DNA of 64,000 bases from NCBI RefSeq assembly GCF_011007365.1, contig NZ_WFKM01000011.1, positions 1 to 64,000 of the forward strand, read 5' to 3'. Made by a program: the position numbers and the translations under genes. Numbering within the stretch: the first letter of the stretch is position 1; each line of letters opens with the position of its first letter. Below the pieces are notes generated by a model, which saw only the letters and a program-made list of their open reading frames with translations, was not told the origin of the DNA and searched no databases. Shown in pieces: positions 17,357 to 25,888 of the stretch. The stretch is from Sphingobacterium sp. xlx-96. GTDB lineage: Bacteria > Bacteroidota > Bacteroidia > Sphingobacteriales > Sphingobacteriaceae.

Positions 17357-17703
17357 AGTGCTCTCTTTTTAGGTTTATAAATTTGATTACGCTTCAACTA
17401 TCTGAAATCTGTTGCTCAAAAGCTCCTGTTCCGAAGCTTTACATATTCCGATCTCTGACTATACGGCTGTATGTATAATTCGATGTCTTAGACTACTGTC
17501 ATAACGCACTGTTAACGCTTCGAGACTACTTGACATACGCAGACATAACGCTCTATGATCGTACTATGGGCTCTCTCCTGAGCGGTGTTTTCCAAATCGA
17601 TGCTTCGCTAAATTAGCCAATATCACTTTTCTGGGCAAGTGCTATTTATACTCATTTCGAGCATTTTGAGCTATTTGTGCTCAAATGATGCATTAACTTC
17701 CAT
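17357..17703. promoter_or_regulatory. Intergenic control region before DUF6266, with dyad at 17665-17685
   Basis: 347 bp without a gene. Near its right end lies TTTGAGC-N7-GCTCAAA (17665-17685), a perfect 7-bp dyad about 20-80 bp from the candidate starts of the next gene, suitable as an operator. The rest holds no obvious structure. Confidence 0.4.
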
Positions 17704-18522
17704 ATGAAACAGGCTTTAAAAAAAAGCTTACCAAATTTGACCTGTCAACATCAGATAAATGAAATGGCAAGATTAGAAGGATTACTAAAGATGAAAGGGC
17801 AGATCGGGGATCTGACTTTCTTCAAAACAAAAGATGGTTCGTACCAGGTGCGTATGAAAGGCGGGGTATCGGCCGAACGTATTGCTACGGATCCACGATT
17901 CCAACGTACGCGTGAGAATGGAATGGAATTCGGCAGGGCCAATATGGCGACTAAGAAAATGCGTGAGCAGCTGCGCGAGCTTTTCGATCAGAATGTGGAT
18001 TCGAAAATTTGGCATAGACTGTCCTCTAGACTATCCAAGATCATCAAGGCGGATGCGGCCAATCTGCGTGGCGAGCGCATGGTGTTGGCCGAGAACCTAC
18101 CTATGCTGGTAGGGGTAGAATGCAACGCTGCTGCGACGCTAGCAATGGTGTACTACGGCAAGCTGACCTATGCCTACGATAGGGCTACAGGCGAGGGGAC
18201 GCTGAGCACGGGGAGCTTCGAGCCGCGAAATAAGATCGCTAAGTTGGAAGGGGCGACGCATGCTCGTTTTACATTGGCCGTATTGGAGTTTAGCGCCGAC
18301 TCGGAAGATCTTCCGGCAGTGATTGAAGAGTCGCCTTATATCGATGTGACTACCATTGCACTGGAACAGGTAGATCTTACGGCAGCACTGGTAGCCGACC
18401 CCGCCAAAGCGGTCATTGTATTGGTAGGGATCAGCTACTATCAGGAGGTAAATGGTGCCTACTATCCGCTGGCCAACGGCTTGTATAATGCGCTGACTTT
18501 TGCAGCGGTGGATGTGCCATAA
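17704..18522 (+). CDS. DUF6266 family protein
   Basis: 272 residues from the first ATG, or 252 from Met21 (17764, MARLEGLLKMKGQIGDLTFF), which matches how the family usually starts. The family signature is KGQIGDLTFFKTKDGSYQVR near the N-terminus and a beta-rich C-terminal half (about 140-270). No signal peptide. DUF6266 is a Bacteroidota family of unknown function, frequently found just ahead of DUF5675 and tiny holin-like genes, as here. The codon use and GC are in line with the surrounding genes. Confidence 0.75.
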   Translation: MKQALKKSLPNLTCQHQINEMARLEGLLKMKGQIGDLTFFKTKDGSYQVRMKGGVSAERIATDPRFQRTRENGMEFGRANMATKKMREQLRELFDQNVDSKIWHRLSSRLSKIIKADAANLRGERMVLAENLPMLVGVECNAAATLAMVYYGKLTYAYDRATGEGTLSTGSFEPRNKIAKLEGATHARFTLAVLEFSADSEDLPAVIEESPYIDVTTIALEQVDLTAALVADPAKAVIVLVGISYYQEVNGAYYPLANGLYNALTFAAVDVP

Positions 18523-18530
18523 ATTATGGG

Positions 18531-18612
18531 TTAATGGTTAATAGTTAATGGGGAGGGAGGTTATGTCGTTATACGGTTATATAATCCTATAACTTCTATA
18601 ACCTCCATAACC
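18531..18612. repeat. Short repeats and 9-bp inverted repeat between DUF6266 and DUF5675
   Basis: Three GTTAAT units (18531-18550) followed by the inverted repeat GGAGGTTAT (18556-18564) / ATAACCTCC (18598-18606), whose loop contains more GTTAT/ATAAC copies. Resembles the spacers at 19030-19130 and 19300-19415. Confidence 0.5.
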
Positions 18613-18624
18613 TGAAATTAAAAA

Positions 18625-19029
18625 ATGAAAAATCAACATACCCTGCATCTCCGACGGATATACGGAGAGCAAGGAACAAACGGAACGATTACCTATCAAG
18701 GAGAGAAAATCTGCCACACGATAGAGCTGCCTTGGCGCAATAACACACCGCGTCTAAGTTGCATACCAACAGGACGATATAAGCTGGTAAAGCGTACCTA
18801 TACCAAGCACGGCGAGCAGATCGGTATCCCGAATGTACTGGGACGCGAAGCTGTCCTGATACATGCTGCCAATAATGCGCAGCGAGATTTATTGGGTTGT
18901 ATAGCTCCAGTAACCAAGCTGACAGGAGAAGGCACGGGCACAGAAAGCCGTAAGGCGCTAGGAGAGCTCAAAGCACTGGTGTATGGACTTTGGGATATGG
19001 GAGGAGAGGTTTATTTGGTTATAAAGTGA
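18625..19029 (+). CDS. DUF5675 family protein
   Basis: 134 residues. The family pattern is clear: LHLRRIYGEQGTNGTITYQG, IELPWRNNTPRLSCIPTGRY, and a C-terminal HAANNAQRDLLGCIAPV with a conserved His and Cys. DUF5675 is found in prophages and phage-like clusters of Bacteroidota and has a fold suggested to act on cell-wall or protein substrates; the His and Cys here could be catalytic, which is inference. No signal peptide, as for phage endolysins that rely on a holin. Two tiny genes follow. Confidence 0.8.
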   Translation: MKNQHTLHLRRIYGEQGTNGTITYQGEKICHTIELPWRNNTPRLSCIPTGRYKLVKRTYTKHGEQIGIPNVLGREAVLIHAANNAQRDLLGCIAPVTKLTGEGTGTESRKALGELKALVYGLWDMGGEVYLVIK

Positions 19030-19128
19030 GGGAGTTAAAGTAGTTATCGAGTGAACGAGTTATCTAGTTAACTAGATCACCGGATAATCCCGATAAAAAA
19101 TCGGGACAGGCAGGATAACAACAAAAAA
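19030..19128. repeat. Repeat spacer with TCCCGAT...ATCGGGA hairpin, copy 1
   Basis: Contains GTTATCGAG/ACGAGTTAT units and the 19-bp hairpin TCCCGAT-N5-ATCGGGA (19088-19106). The same hairpin with flanking GATAAC words recurs at 19335-19353. Confidence 0.55.
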
Positions 19129-19299
19129 ATGCACAAAATCATCAAAAAAATAAGCCAAGCAGTACAGGTGTTGCTGCTGTCTCCGATCAAATTGCCGGGC
19201 AAGGCATTGAATATTATTAAATACGTCGCTGTAGGGTTGGGGGTGCTGGAGGCAATCACGAGCGAGAAGAGGGATGAGCAGGAAGGGAGTGACGAGTAA
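19129..19299 (+). CDS. 56-residue protein of unknown function
   Basis: Starts MHKIIKKISQAVQVLLLSPI: a basic amphipathic N-terminus followed by a moderately hydrophobic stretch (about 30-43, NIIKYVAVGLGVLEAI) and a charged end EKRDEQEGSDE. The A-rich leader ACAAAAAAA is a typical Bacteroidota start region. Length and composition resemble small phage membrane proteins. Same strand and spacing as its neighbours. Confidence 0.55.
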   Translation: MHKIIKKISQAVQVLLLSPIKLPGKALNIIKYVAVGLGVLEAITSEKRDEQEGSDE

Positions 19300-19416
19300 T
19301 GGAGTGATCAGTAACGTAGGAACGAGTGTGATAATCCCGATGAAAAATCGGGACAAGCACGATAACTCGATAACTCGATAACATGGTCACACGATAACTT
19401 GATAACATCAAAAGGC
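19300..19416. repeat. Repeat spacer with hairpin copy 2 and five GATAAC words
   Basis: The hairpin TCCCGAT-N5-ATCGGGA (19335-19353) is followed by five GATAAC copies between 19361 and 19406, three of them at a strict 8-bp period. Not a CRISPR: units are too short and there are no spacers. Confidence 0.6.
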
Positions 19417-19581
19417 ATGAAATTAAACGAAATAAGAGCAGGTACCTTAGGTGGCACTTTATGTAGTGTCTGGGCATCTATTACACTGGGGGATATGTTG
19501 CAGACCGTGATTATGGCAGCATTGGGTACGCTGGTGAGCTATGGAATGTCGCGGCTGCTGCAGAGGAGGGAAGGAAAATAA
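19417..19581 (+). CDS. 54-residue holin-like membrane protein
   Basis: Starts MKLNEIRAGTLGGTLCSVWA with two hydrophobic segments (about 10-24 and 29-46) and a basic tail MSRLLQRREGK. Two short transmembrane helices with a charged C-terminus is the layout of small phage holins. An in-frame start at 19399 would add 6 residues. It closes the DUF6266-DUF5675 cluster and is followed by a terminator shared with GH43. Confidence 0.6.
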   Translation: MKLNEIRAGTLGGTLCSVWASITLGDMLQTVIMAALGTLVSYGMSRLLQRREGK

Positions 19582-19605
19582 AAATAGGCTTGAGCCAAAT
19601 TCAGA

Positions 19606-19632
19606 ACAGCGCCCTATATGTTTGGGCGCTGT
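19606..19632. terminator. Bidirectional terminator between the holin-like gene and GH43
   Basis: Perfect 9-bp stem ACAGCGCCC/GGGCGCTGT with a 9-base loop between convergent genes; T-rich on the plus-strand side (ATTGTTATTT). Confidence 0.7.
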
Positions 19633-19667
19633 ATTGTTATTTCAAGACCGTCCTATATATGTTTTGA

Positions 19668-20633
19668 TTATTTCAACTGATGCGAAACACCATCGAATGT
19701 CATTTTGATAGGGCGTATAAATCCATCTTTATCAAATTTCAATTCTTCCATACAGGTCACCCGGTCATGGGCGCTTGTTTTACCGATCGGTCGACGATGA
19801 TATACGATAAAGTATTTTTCCGCATTGGGCACCTTTACGATGGAGTGATGTCCTGCGCCCGTTGCAATTTCGGGATCCTGTTCCAATATCGTATTGATCC
19901 TCTTGAATGGCCCGAGAGGTGAATCCGCAATAGCATAGGCAACCTTGTAGTCTGGACCGGTCCAACCACCCTCGGACCACATAAAGTAGTACTTGTCATT
20001 CTTTAAAAACATAAAGGGACCTTCTACATAATTTTCAGGGGTCACCTCTTTATAGAATGTACCATCATCAAAAGGCAGTAAGCCTGTAAAGTCTGGCTTC
20101 AGTTTAACGATATTGCAGTGTTTCCAGCCTCCGTAATACATATAATAGCTACCTTCCTTATCTTTGAAAACAAATTGGTCGATAGGTTGGGCACCGTTCA
20201 CTACGGTGTCTATGAGTGGTTTTCCCAGAAGATCTCGATAGGGGCCTTCTGGGGTGTCTGCTACAGCGACTCCTATGCCACCTATTTCTTCTGGATGCAT
20301 GTCGTTGGCCGCGAAGAAAAAGTAATACTTACCATCTTTCTCCAGTACAGCTGGAGCCCACATCGCCTTGTGTGCCCAACTTATAGCTTTATTGTCAAGG
20401 ATTCGAGGATGCTTTTTCCAGGTTATCAGATCCTTGGAGGAAAAAGCATCAAAGAATGTCTGCTGCTCATATGGCGCAGAAAAAGTCGGGTATATCCAAT
20501 AGGTGTTATTATAAATTATGCCTTCAGGATCCGCATAGTTTCCAGGAAACAAGGGGTTTTGTTGGGCATAAAGCGTATGGACACTTATACATAAGCTAAT
20601 AAAAAGGATAAATTGAGATTTTAAGTAGTTCAT
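19668..20633 (-). CDS. Glycoside hydrolase family 43 enzyme, secreted
   Basis: 321 residues with a signal peptide (1-23, ending HTLYAQ). The five-bladed propeller signatures of GH43 are present: GNYADPEGI with the general base D35, the pKa-modulating Asp near D152 (QPIDQF), and the general acid E204 in NYVEGPFMF. Family members release arabinose or xylose from plant polysaccharides; the exact substrate cannot be assigned. It is not in a polysaccharide utilisation locus here: there is no SusCD or regulator beside it. Confidence 0.9.
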   Translation of the reverse strand: MNYLKSQFILFISLCISVHTLYAQQNPLFPGNYADPEGIIYNNTYWIYPTFSAPYEQQTFFDAFSSKDLITWKKHPRILDNKAISWAHKAMWAPAVLEKDGKYYFFFAANDMHPEEIGGIGVAVADTPEGPYRDLLGKPLIDTVVNGAQPIDQFVFKDKEGSYYMYYGGWKHCNIVKLKPDFTGLLPFDDGTFYKEVTPENYVEGPFMFLKNDKYYFMWSEGGWTGPDYKVAYAIADSPLGPFKRINTILEQDPEIATGAGHHSIVKVPNAEKYFIVYHRRPIGKTSAHDRVTCMEELKFDKDGFIRPIKMTFDGVSHQLK

Positions 20634-20671
20634 ATAACCTAGGGCGTATTTACTATATAAAAATACTGTTT

Positions 20672-21700
20672 TTATTTATCACTCCCTATAAGATAGCCAA
20701 AAGCTTGTAAGCTAGGGATACGGTCACACAAAATCTTAATCATACCGGCAACAGGTATGGCTACGATCATGCCCGGGATACCCCAAAGAAACTCCGCTAG
20801 GACTAAAGAAAATATCGTAAATAGGGGATTGATATTTACTTGATTGCCCACTATAAGTGGTTCCAATAGATAGGTTTGGACGAATTGCACTAAGGCATAT
20901 ACGGCTATTACACCTATTATCATGTTTATGCTCCCGCCTTGAGCCATTACTCCAAGAAGTGTAAGAGCCGTACCCGTAAGATTTCCTATAAATGGCACCA
21001 ACTCCAATAATCCGCATATGATAGCGAAGAAAAGTGCATTTTCAACTCCTAATGCTGTAAAACCTATGCCATACAGCATCCATAAGGTGAGTATCATTTT
21101 CGCTAACCCGGTCACATAACTCGCCGCAACCGAACTTGCGGAATCCACGATGTCTCGGGTACGATCCCGGTGTTCATTTTTTGTTATTCGGATTAAATAA
21201 TTCTTCAGTCGTGTTCGGTGGAAGAGGATCAAGTAGGTATAAACTATTACCAATATAAAATTGATTAATATCCCAAAAAATGTAGACGCTAAGGATAGGC
21301 CTGTATCGCCGGTACCACTTTTCATCTGTTCATTGACTATAGCTTTCTGTTGTGCACGATCCAAGTTCACTTTATCCTGTATCCAGGACTGAATCTTGGA
21401 CACGGTCTGGTTTAGATTATTCTTCATATCTCCGAGTTGCTCTGAAAAGCTCTGCAATTGCCAGTTCAAAAGGAAGCCTAATCCAGCAAACAATAGCAAA
21501 ATGAGAAATACAGCGATAAGTGCACTGGCCCATCTGGGCAATCCTTTAGATTCTAATTTGCGTGCTGGATTCACAAAAAGCATAGCCAAGATTCCCGATA
21601 TAACCAATGGAGCAAGAATGTCTTTGCCGAAGTATAAAACAACCAGGGCTAATACAATCAATAAACCGATCTGTAATTCTTTGGAAAGTGATTTAGTCAT
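20672..21700 (-). CDS. AI-2E family membrane transporter
   Basis: 342 residues with about eight membrane helices in the pattern of the AI-2E/PerM family: two N-terminal pairs (10-45, 58-85), a soluble amphipathic middle (87-130), and the conserved C-terminal half including GLLELVPFIGN, the LLEPLIVGNQVNINPLF motif and LWGIPGMIVAIP. Members export autoinducer-2 or act as Na+/H+ antiporters; most Bacteroidota members are uncharacterised. First of a long minus-strand series of stress-type genes (20.7-28.1 kb). Confidence 0.88.
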   Translation of the reverse strand: MTKSLSKELQIGLLIVLALVVLYFGKDILAPLVISGILAMLFVNPARKLESKGLPRWASALIAVFLILLLFAGLGFLLNWQLQSFSEQLGDMKNNLNQTVSKIQSWIQDKVNLDRAQQKAIVNEQMKSGTGDTGLSLASTFFGILINFILVIVYTYLILFHRTRLKNYLIRITKNEHRDRTRDIVDSASSVAASYVTGLAKMILTLWMLYGIGFTALGVENALFFAIICGLLELVPFIGNLTGTALTLLGVMAQGGSINMIIGVIAVYALVQFVQTYLLEPLIVGNQVNINPLFTIFSLVLAEFLWGIPGMIVAIPVAGMIKILCDRIPSLQAFGYLIGSDK

Positions 21701-21745
21701 GTTTTGATTATCTATAAGGTCTCTTTTAAGGATTTGATATAATTT

Positions 21746-22306
21746 TTAAGCATGCTGCCCCTTGTGTTTGCCTTCTGCAAACTCTTCGATCATTTTTCTA
21801 TTAAAGGCAGGAAGATCTTTTGGGGTGCGGCTACTTACTAGCCCTTGGTCTACGATTACTTCGGCGTCTTCCCACTGTGCGCCAGCATTGATAAGATCGA
21901 GTTTTATCGCTTCAACGGATGTCATTTTCCTGCCTTTTACCACTTCCGCATTGATTAAGACCTGCGGCCCATGGCATATCGCAGCAACAGGTTTGTGGCT
22001 ACTGAAAAAAGACTTTACGAAAGCTAAGGCTTGTGCATTGGTACGTAGGGTATCTGGGTTAATGACGCCACCGGGAAGTACGAGACCGTCGTATGCGTCG
22101 ACCGAGGCACTCTCTATAGAAACATCTACCTTATAATCATTCGTCCATTCTGGGCCTTCCTTGGCCCGTACGCTCCCAGGTTTTAGGGATACAATTTCTA
22201 CTTTGGCCCCAGCTTGTACCAAGGCTTCTTGGGGACTTGTCAATTCTACTTCTTCAAAGCCATCTGCAACTAGGATCGCTATTTTTTTGTCTGTTAATTG
22301 TGCCAT
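21746..22306 (-). CDS. DJ-1/PfpI-type protein (class I glutamine amidotransferase-like)
   Basis: 186 residues with the nucleophile elbow AICHGPQVL (Cys111, His112) and the conserved Glu near residue 18 (DGFEEVEL), the marks of PfpI/YhbO proteins. These act as deglycases or chaperones and are induced by general stress; protease activity is disputed. The N-terminal strand KKIAILVADGFEE is typical. Second DJ-1-type gene of the window is 29494-30198. Confidence 0.92.
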   Translation of the reverse strand: MAQLTDKKIAILVADGFEEVELTSPQEALVQAGAKVEIVSLKPGSVRAKEGPEWTNDYKVDVSIESASVDAYDGLVLPGGVINPDTLRTNAQALAFVKSFFSSHKPVAAICHGPQVLINAEVVKGRKMTSVEAIKLDLINAGAQWEDAEVIVDQGLVSSRTPKDLPAFNRKMIEEFAEGKHKGQHA

Positions 22307-22354
22307 AATTTTTCTTATTTTATTTTTAAAAATTCAGGTATATTTTTCTTCCTT

Positions 22355-23089
22355 TTACACTTCCACAATCATATATGAAGTGCCAGGATGTTGGGTTTTA
22401 AGTAAAGGAAGAGCCACATTATAAACCGGGATATTACTGGATGTCTGACCAAAGATGGTACCGCCGTGGGCGTGACCGTGAAAGGCTACAGCAACCTGTC
22501 GTCTGTTAAGTGCCTCAGCAAGATGGGAGGAGCCTAAAAACGGATAGAGCTGTTCGGGTTCTCCTTCGACTGTACCTTTTATGGGCGCATAATGTAACAG
22601 AGCTACTTTGGGGACATTGGGATGTTCTTGTTCTAATCTTGTGAGCGCACGGTCAAGTTGTAAGGATTCATTGACGGCTTCATGGACAAACTCTTTCATC
22701 ATATCTTCTCCAAATATCGACAGCATAAATTGATCGAATCCTCCGCCAAAACCCTTGGTACCGGCAAAGCCTATTCCGCAGGCAACCGTAAATTCGCCGT
22801 CGAGGAGCGTCATCTTATGTTCGGTAAGAATCTGCTTAATAATTTTCTGTCGACCTTTTTCGAAATCATGGTTGCCTAATACGCCTATTACGGGGATATG
22901 CAAACTGTGTAAAGCTTCGCCCAACACCTTGGCTTCATCCTCATCGCCTGTGTCGGTAAGGTCGCCACAGATGATCAGTACATCAGCCTCGGTATTTACT
23001 TGTTCAAAGGTATCTTTCCAGAGACCGCGATCCGTACTTTTGACATGAATATCGGCCATAGCTGCCACTCTTTTCTTCGCTCTTTCCAT
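22355..23089 (-). CDS. Metallophosphoesterase
   Basis: 244 residues with all calcineurin-like metal motifs: ADIH (D13, H15), CGDLTDTGD, LGNHDFEKG and FHGHAHGG. It probably hydrolyses phosphomonoesters or phosphodiesters in the cytosol; substrate unknown. Only 8 bp separate it from the nucleotidyltransferase-like gene upstream, so the two are one transcription unit. Confidence 0.9.
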   Translation of the reverse strand: MERAKKRVAAMADIHVKSTDRGLWKDTFEQVNTEADVLIICGDLTDTGDEDEAKVLGEALHSLHIPVIGVLGNHDFEKGRQKIIKQILTEHKMTLLDGEFTVACGIGFAGTKGFGGGFDQFMLSIFGEDMMKEFVHEAVNESLQLDRALTRLEQEHPNVPKVALLHYAPIKGTVEGEPEQLYPFLGSSHLAEALNRRQVAVAFHGHAHGGTIFGQTSSNIPVYNVALPLLKTQHPGTSYMIVEV

Positions 23090-23097
23090 AATTAAAT

Positions 23098-23835
23098 CTA
23101 GATTGTAGTAATGGTATAGGACTTATAATCCCATTCTTTGATATCCACTTGATACTGGGTCTGATCGATAAGTGGTCCTCGACATACCTTTTCTAAAGGC
23201 GGAGGAAGGTCATATTGTTCCTGAGCACGGCTCAACAATTCATCAAATATCCTTTTCGGAATGATATCCCGGTAATCAGACGGGTATACAAACTGAAAAA
23301 TCAGCAGAGCCGCCAGCAACAGGTGCCAGTGTGCGTCCAATCGATAGAGGAGATGATCCCAATCGAGTTGCCTACCGTATCTCAACAAGATATGATTGAT
23401 ATCGGCGTTATCATAGCGCTCTCGGTTTTGAACATACATTTTGCACCAGATCAACTCCTCTACGGGGATGAAGCGTACAGGGATATTTGAAAACGTTCCT
23501 TCCACGGCGCGCTCATACCAACTATCTTCAACCGTGCATATATGATTTACGCTATCGAATATAATGTCTATAAAGTAATCGTCTTTAAATACTTTTGCTA
23601 GCCAACGAACATCTGTCAGTTCTATCTGATAGCCTGCCTGTTCAAATAGTTTGAGGATTTTGGGGTACTCACTACTTTTGCAAAAAATATCAAGATCTTT
23701 TGTGTCCCGGTAGATCCCTGCATAGTGGTACATGGCAAATGCGCCGCCAAGCATATAATCGTATTCGCTCTCATGGAGTAATAACAGTACATCTTTATAA
23801 AATGATGTTGCTTCTAGTCTTTCGCTCTCTGTCAT
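23098..23835 (-). CDS. Nucleotidyltransferase-fold protein
   Basis: 245 residues with the minimal nucleotidyltransferase pattern GGAFAMYHYAG then TKDLDIF (D47, D49) and a later hydrophobic-Asp strand (YFIDIIFD). This resembles AbiEii-type or aminoglycoside-nucleotidyltransferase-like proteins. As it is paired with a metallophosphoesterase and not with an AbiEi antitoxin, I do not call it a toxin. Coexpression with the phosphoesterase suggests that one adds and the other removes a nucleotide or phosphate, which is speculation. Confidence 0.75.
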   Translation of the reverse strand: MTESERLEATSFYKDVLLLLHESEYDYMLGGAFAMYHYAGIYRDTKDLDIFCKSSEYPKILKLFEQAGYQIELTDVRWLAKVFKDDYFIDIIFDSVNHICTVEDSWYERAVEGTFSNIPVRFIPVEELIWCKMYVQNRERYDNADINHILLRYGRQLDWDHLLYRLDAHWHLLLAALLIFQFVYPSDYRDIIPKRIFDELLSRAQEQYDLPPPLEKVCRGPLIDQTQYQVDIKEWDYKSYTITTI

Positions 23836-23954
23836 GCAATATCTTATTTTTAAAGGATGAACAGCTGGAAACCTCTTTCGTTGCCTCCAACGAATGAAAT
23901 GCCTAGAATTTCCTGTGATACTGAGATCGGTATTGGCTCACATCGAATAGTACA

Positions 23955-24455
23955 TCAGGTTTTTAGACCCGAGAGGACTTTACTATCCACTAGCTCGTTT
24001 GCAACAAGAAAATCCTTTATTTGTTTTTTCAGCTTACTGGATCCTATGGAATCCCAATGTTTTACGATCTGCTGGGTATCTTCGGGAATATCTTTGTTGT
24101 ATTTGAGTATAGCAGGTGCATTTTGTTGGATAGTAAGCCTAAGAAAATGAATCTCGGGATCGCCGTAACGTTTTTTGAGCGCTGCATCGATCAGTTTCTT
24201 TCCCGCTTTGAAGCTGTTGAGTTTGGATATCGGCGTGGTGAGATGATCTGCCCATACCATCTGATAAGCGCCTTGGTAGGCGATCTCCAAAGGATCAGTA
24301 GCTTTCGTATCTGCGAGCCGATCGATCTCGGCCTTACAAACTTCTTTATCTTTTATGGCCAGTGGATAATTCTGACGTAACCGGTCGATGTTGGACTGCA
24401 CGATCACGCTGGCGCTGGTCAATAACCCGATGCTATAATAAATTGCTATGTTCAT
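23955..24455 (-). CDS. Conserved Bacteroidota exported protein, unknown
   Basis: 166 residues with a short hydrophobic N-terminus (NIAIYYSIGLLTSASVIVQ) that may be a signal peptide, and a helical body: AYQGAYQMVWADHLTTPISK, then DAALKKRYGDPEIHFLRLTIQ. The GDPEIHFLRLxIQ pattern recurs in a Bacteroidota family of TPR-like periplasmic proteins without known function. It follows the DUF6766 gene by 11 bp and is probably cotranscribed. Confidence 0.7.
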   Translation of the reverse strand: MNIAIYYSIGLLTSASVIVQSNIDRLRQNYPLAIKDKEVCKAEIDRLADTKATDPLEIAYQGAYQMVWADHLTTPISKLNSFKAGKKLIDAALKKRYGDPEIHFLRLTIQQNAPAILKYNKDIPEDTQQIVKHWDSIGSSKLKKQIKDFLVANELVDSKVLSGLKT

Positions 24456-24466
24456 AGTGGTTTGTT

Positions 24467-25120
24467 TTATTTTCCGGTTTCCATATGCGGACTATCTACC
24501 GGTTTTGATTCTGGAGAACCTTTTTGTCGTAAGTAAATGGATAAAATAACAATGGAAGCTACGGAAAGAAATTCACTTTGCCAATTCTGAAAAGTCTCGA
24601 ACCAAAATTGGGGCTCCATTAAAAACTTAGTCATAGAGATGGGGGCTTTTCCTTCCAATCGGTTCTCTTCTAACAAACTGTGATAGCTACCGTACAGGTG
24701 ACCGATCCACGAAGCGATAAATAAAATCAAAAAAGCGAGTGATAGCGAGTGTTTATAGACAGCGAGGCGCCATCCGCCTTTCTTTACAGGAGAGGGCGCA
24801 TTGGGACGATTTACAGGTTCTCTGTCCACTTCTTCTTTTTCATCAAGGCTCTTGGATTCGGCCGAACCGATCTGCCGTAAGAAAATAGTCAGTACCACAT
24901 ACAGCGCCATCTGCAGAAACTCACTTTGAAAATTTTCAAAAGTAGCTGCTACGAAATGCCCACTGCACAGGTAAGCGCTCAGTGCAAGATATTCGCCATG
25001 TTCTTGATAGCTCTGCTGTTGCTCTTTCCATCCAAAGTAAGCCTGCGCTAAAAGTGCAAAAGCAAATAGTGTCAAGAAGACGATGGATAGACTGTTACGG
25101 TATAAAAAAGTATGTTTCAT
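24467..25120 (-). CDS. DUF6766 membrane protein with internal duplication
   Basis: 217 residues in two homologous halves. Each has a membrane helix (10-30; 125-145), a loop with Leu and Glu, and an aromatic motif (TFENFQSEFLQMALYVVLT at about 60-80; TFQNWQSEFLSVASIVILS at about 175-195) ending in IFLRQIGSAESK or IYLRQKGSPESK. This matches DUF6766, found in many stress-resistant bacteria. Function unknown. Confidence 0.8.
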   Translation of the reverse strand: MKHTFLYRNSLSIVFLTLFAFALLAQAYFGWKEQQQSYQEHGEYLALSAYLCSGHFVAATFENFQSEFLQMALYVVLTIFLRQIGSAESKSLDEKEEVDREPVNRPNAPSPVKKGGWRLAVYKHSLSLAFLILFIASWIGHLYGSYHSLLEENRLEGKAPISMTKFLMEPQFWFETFQNWQSEFLSVASIVILSIYLRQKGSPESKPVDSPHMETGK

Positions 25121-25141
25121 GGTACATCGTTATTGGGTCCA

Positions 25142-25888
25142 TTAAATAAATTGCCGCAGGGCTTTTATTTGCATGGATACGATCGAGACACGTCGGTCCT
25201 GACCCAGTACAAAGCCTATTGCCTCGGCAATATCTTCTGCTTTCAGCATTTCCAATTTTTCTTCCAGTTCGCGCTGTTCTTCAGGAGAGGAGGGCTGCAT
25301 ATCGGTTCCCACGGCACCTGGTTCAATAAGAGAGACGCGAATATTTTTAGGGTTGAGTTCTTTTCGTAGTGCTTCGGTAAATCCTTGTATGCCTGCTTTG
25401 GTCGCTACATAGCCGCTGCTTTTTCCTTCGCGACTATCTGCACTCATCGAACCGATATTGATAATATCTCCTGCAATGCTGGATTCTGCCATCTGCTGAG
25501 CAAAAAATCCCGATAGAAGGAGATAAGCGTCAATGTTCGTTTTTGTCATATATGACAGTTGATTGATTTCGACACCGTATACTCCTGCAAATCCCAATGC
25601 AGCGTTATTGATCAGTACATCAAAAGGCCCATACGTTGACCAGATCTCGGGAAGCAAGCGCTCTAAAGCCTCTTGGTCAGTGAGATCCTGTAGGAGATAG
25701 CCAATATTGTGGCGTAGGTCCTGAGCTGCTACATCCTTCAGAAAATCTTCCAGCTTGTCGGCGCTACGGCCGATTATAAATACATAGTAGCCTTTGGCGG
25801 CCAATTGTAATGCGGTGGCGCGGCCTATGCCGGCAGTGCCGCCCGTCAGGAATACCCTTTTTGTCGTTTGTCTGTTCATGATTTCCAT
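25142..25888 (-). CDS. Short-chain dehydrogenase/reductase (SDR)
   Basis: 248 residues of the classical SDR fold: TGGTAGIGRAT (cofactor glycine motif), NNAALG, catalytic Ser in NIGSMSA and the YVATK pair. The NADP preference is suggested by the Arg after the first glycine-rich loop, with low certainty. Its start overlaps the end of the upstream 740-residue gene by 13 bp, so the two are translationally coupled. Substrate unknown. Confidence 0.9.
   Translation of the reverse strand: MEIMNRQTTKRVFLTGGTAGIGRATALQLAAKGYYVFIIGRSADKLEDFLKDVAAQDLRHNIGYLLQDLTDQEALERLLPEIWSTYGPFDVLINNAALGFAGVYGVEINQLSYMTKTNIDAYLLLSGFFAQQMAESSIAGDIINIGSMSADSREGKSSGYVATKAGIQGFTEALRKELNPKNIRVSLIEPGAVGTDMQPSSPEEQRELEEKLEMLKAEDIAEAIGFVLGQDRRVSIVSMQIKALRQFI

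Noticed and set aside
19361..19406. GATAAC array as a CRISPR
   Set aside because: Units are 6 bp with 8-16 bp period and no spacers, with no cas genes nearby.
19072..19477. Minus-strand frames of 60-94 codons over the small-gene cluster
   Set aside because: They run through the repeat spacers and their sequence mirrors the repeats; the plus-strand small genes are better supported.
23098..23835. Calling the nucleotidyltransferase an AbiEii toxin
   Set aside because: No AbiEi-like antitoxin gene is adjacent; the neighbour is a metallophosphoesterase.
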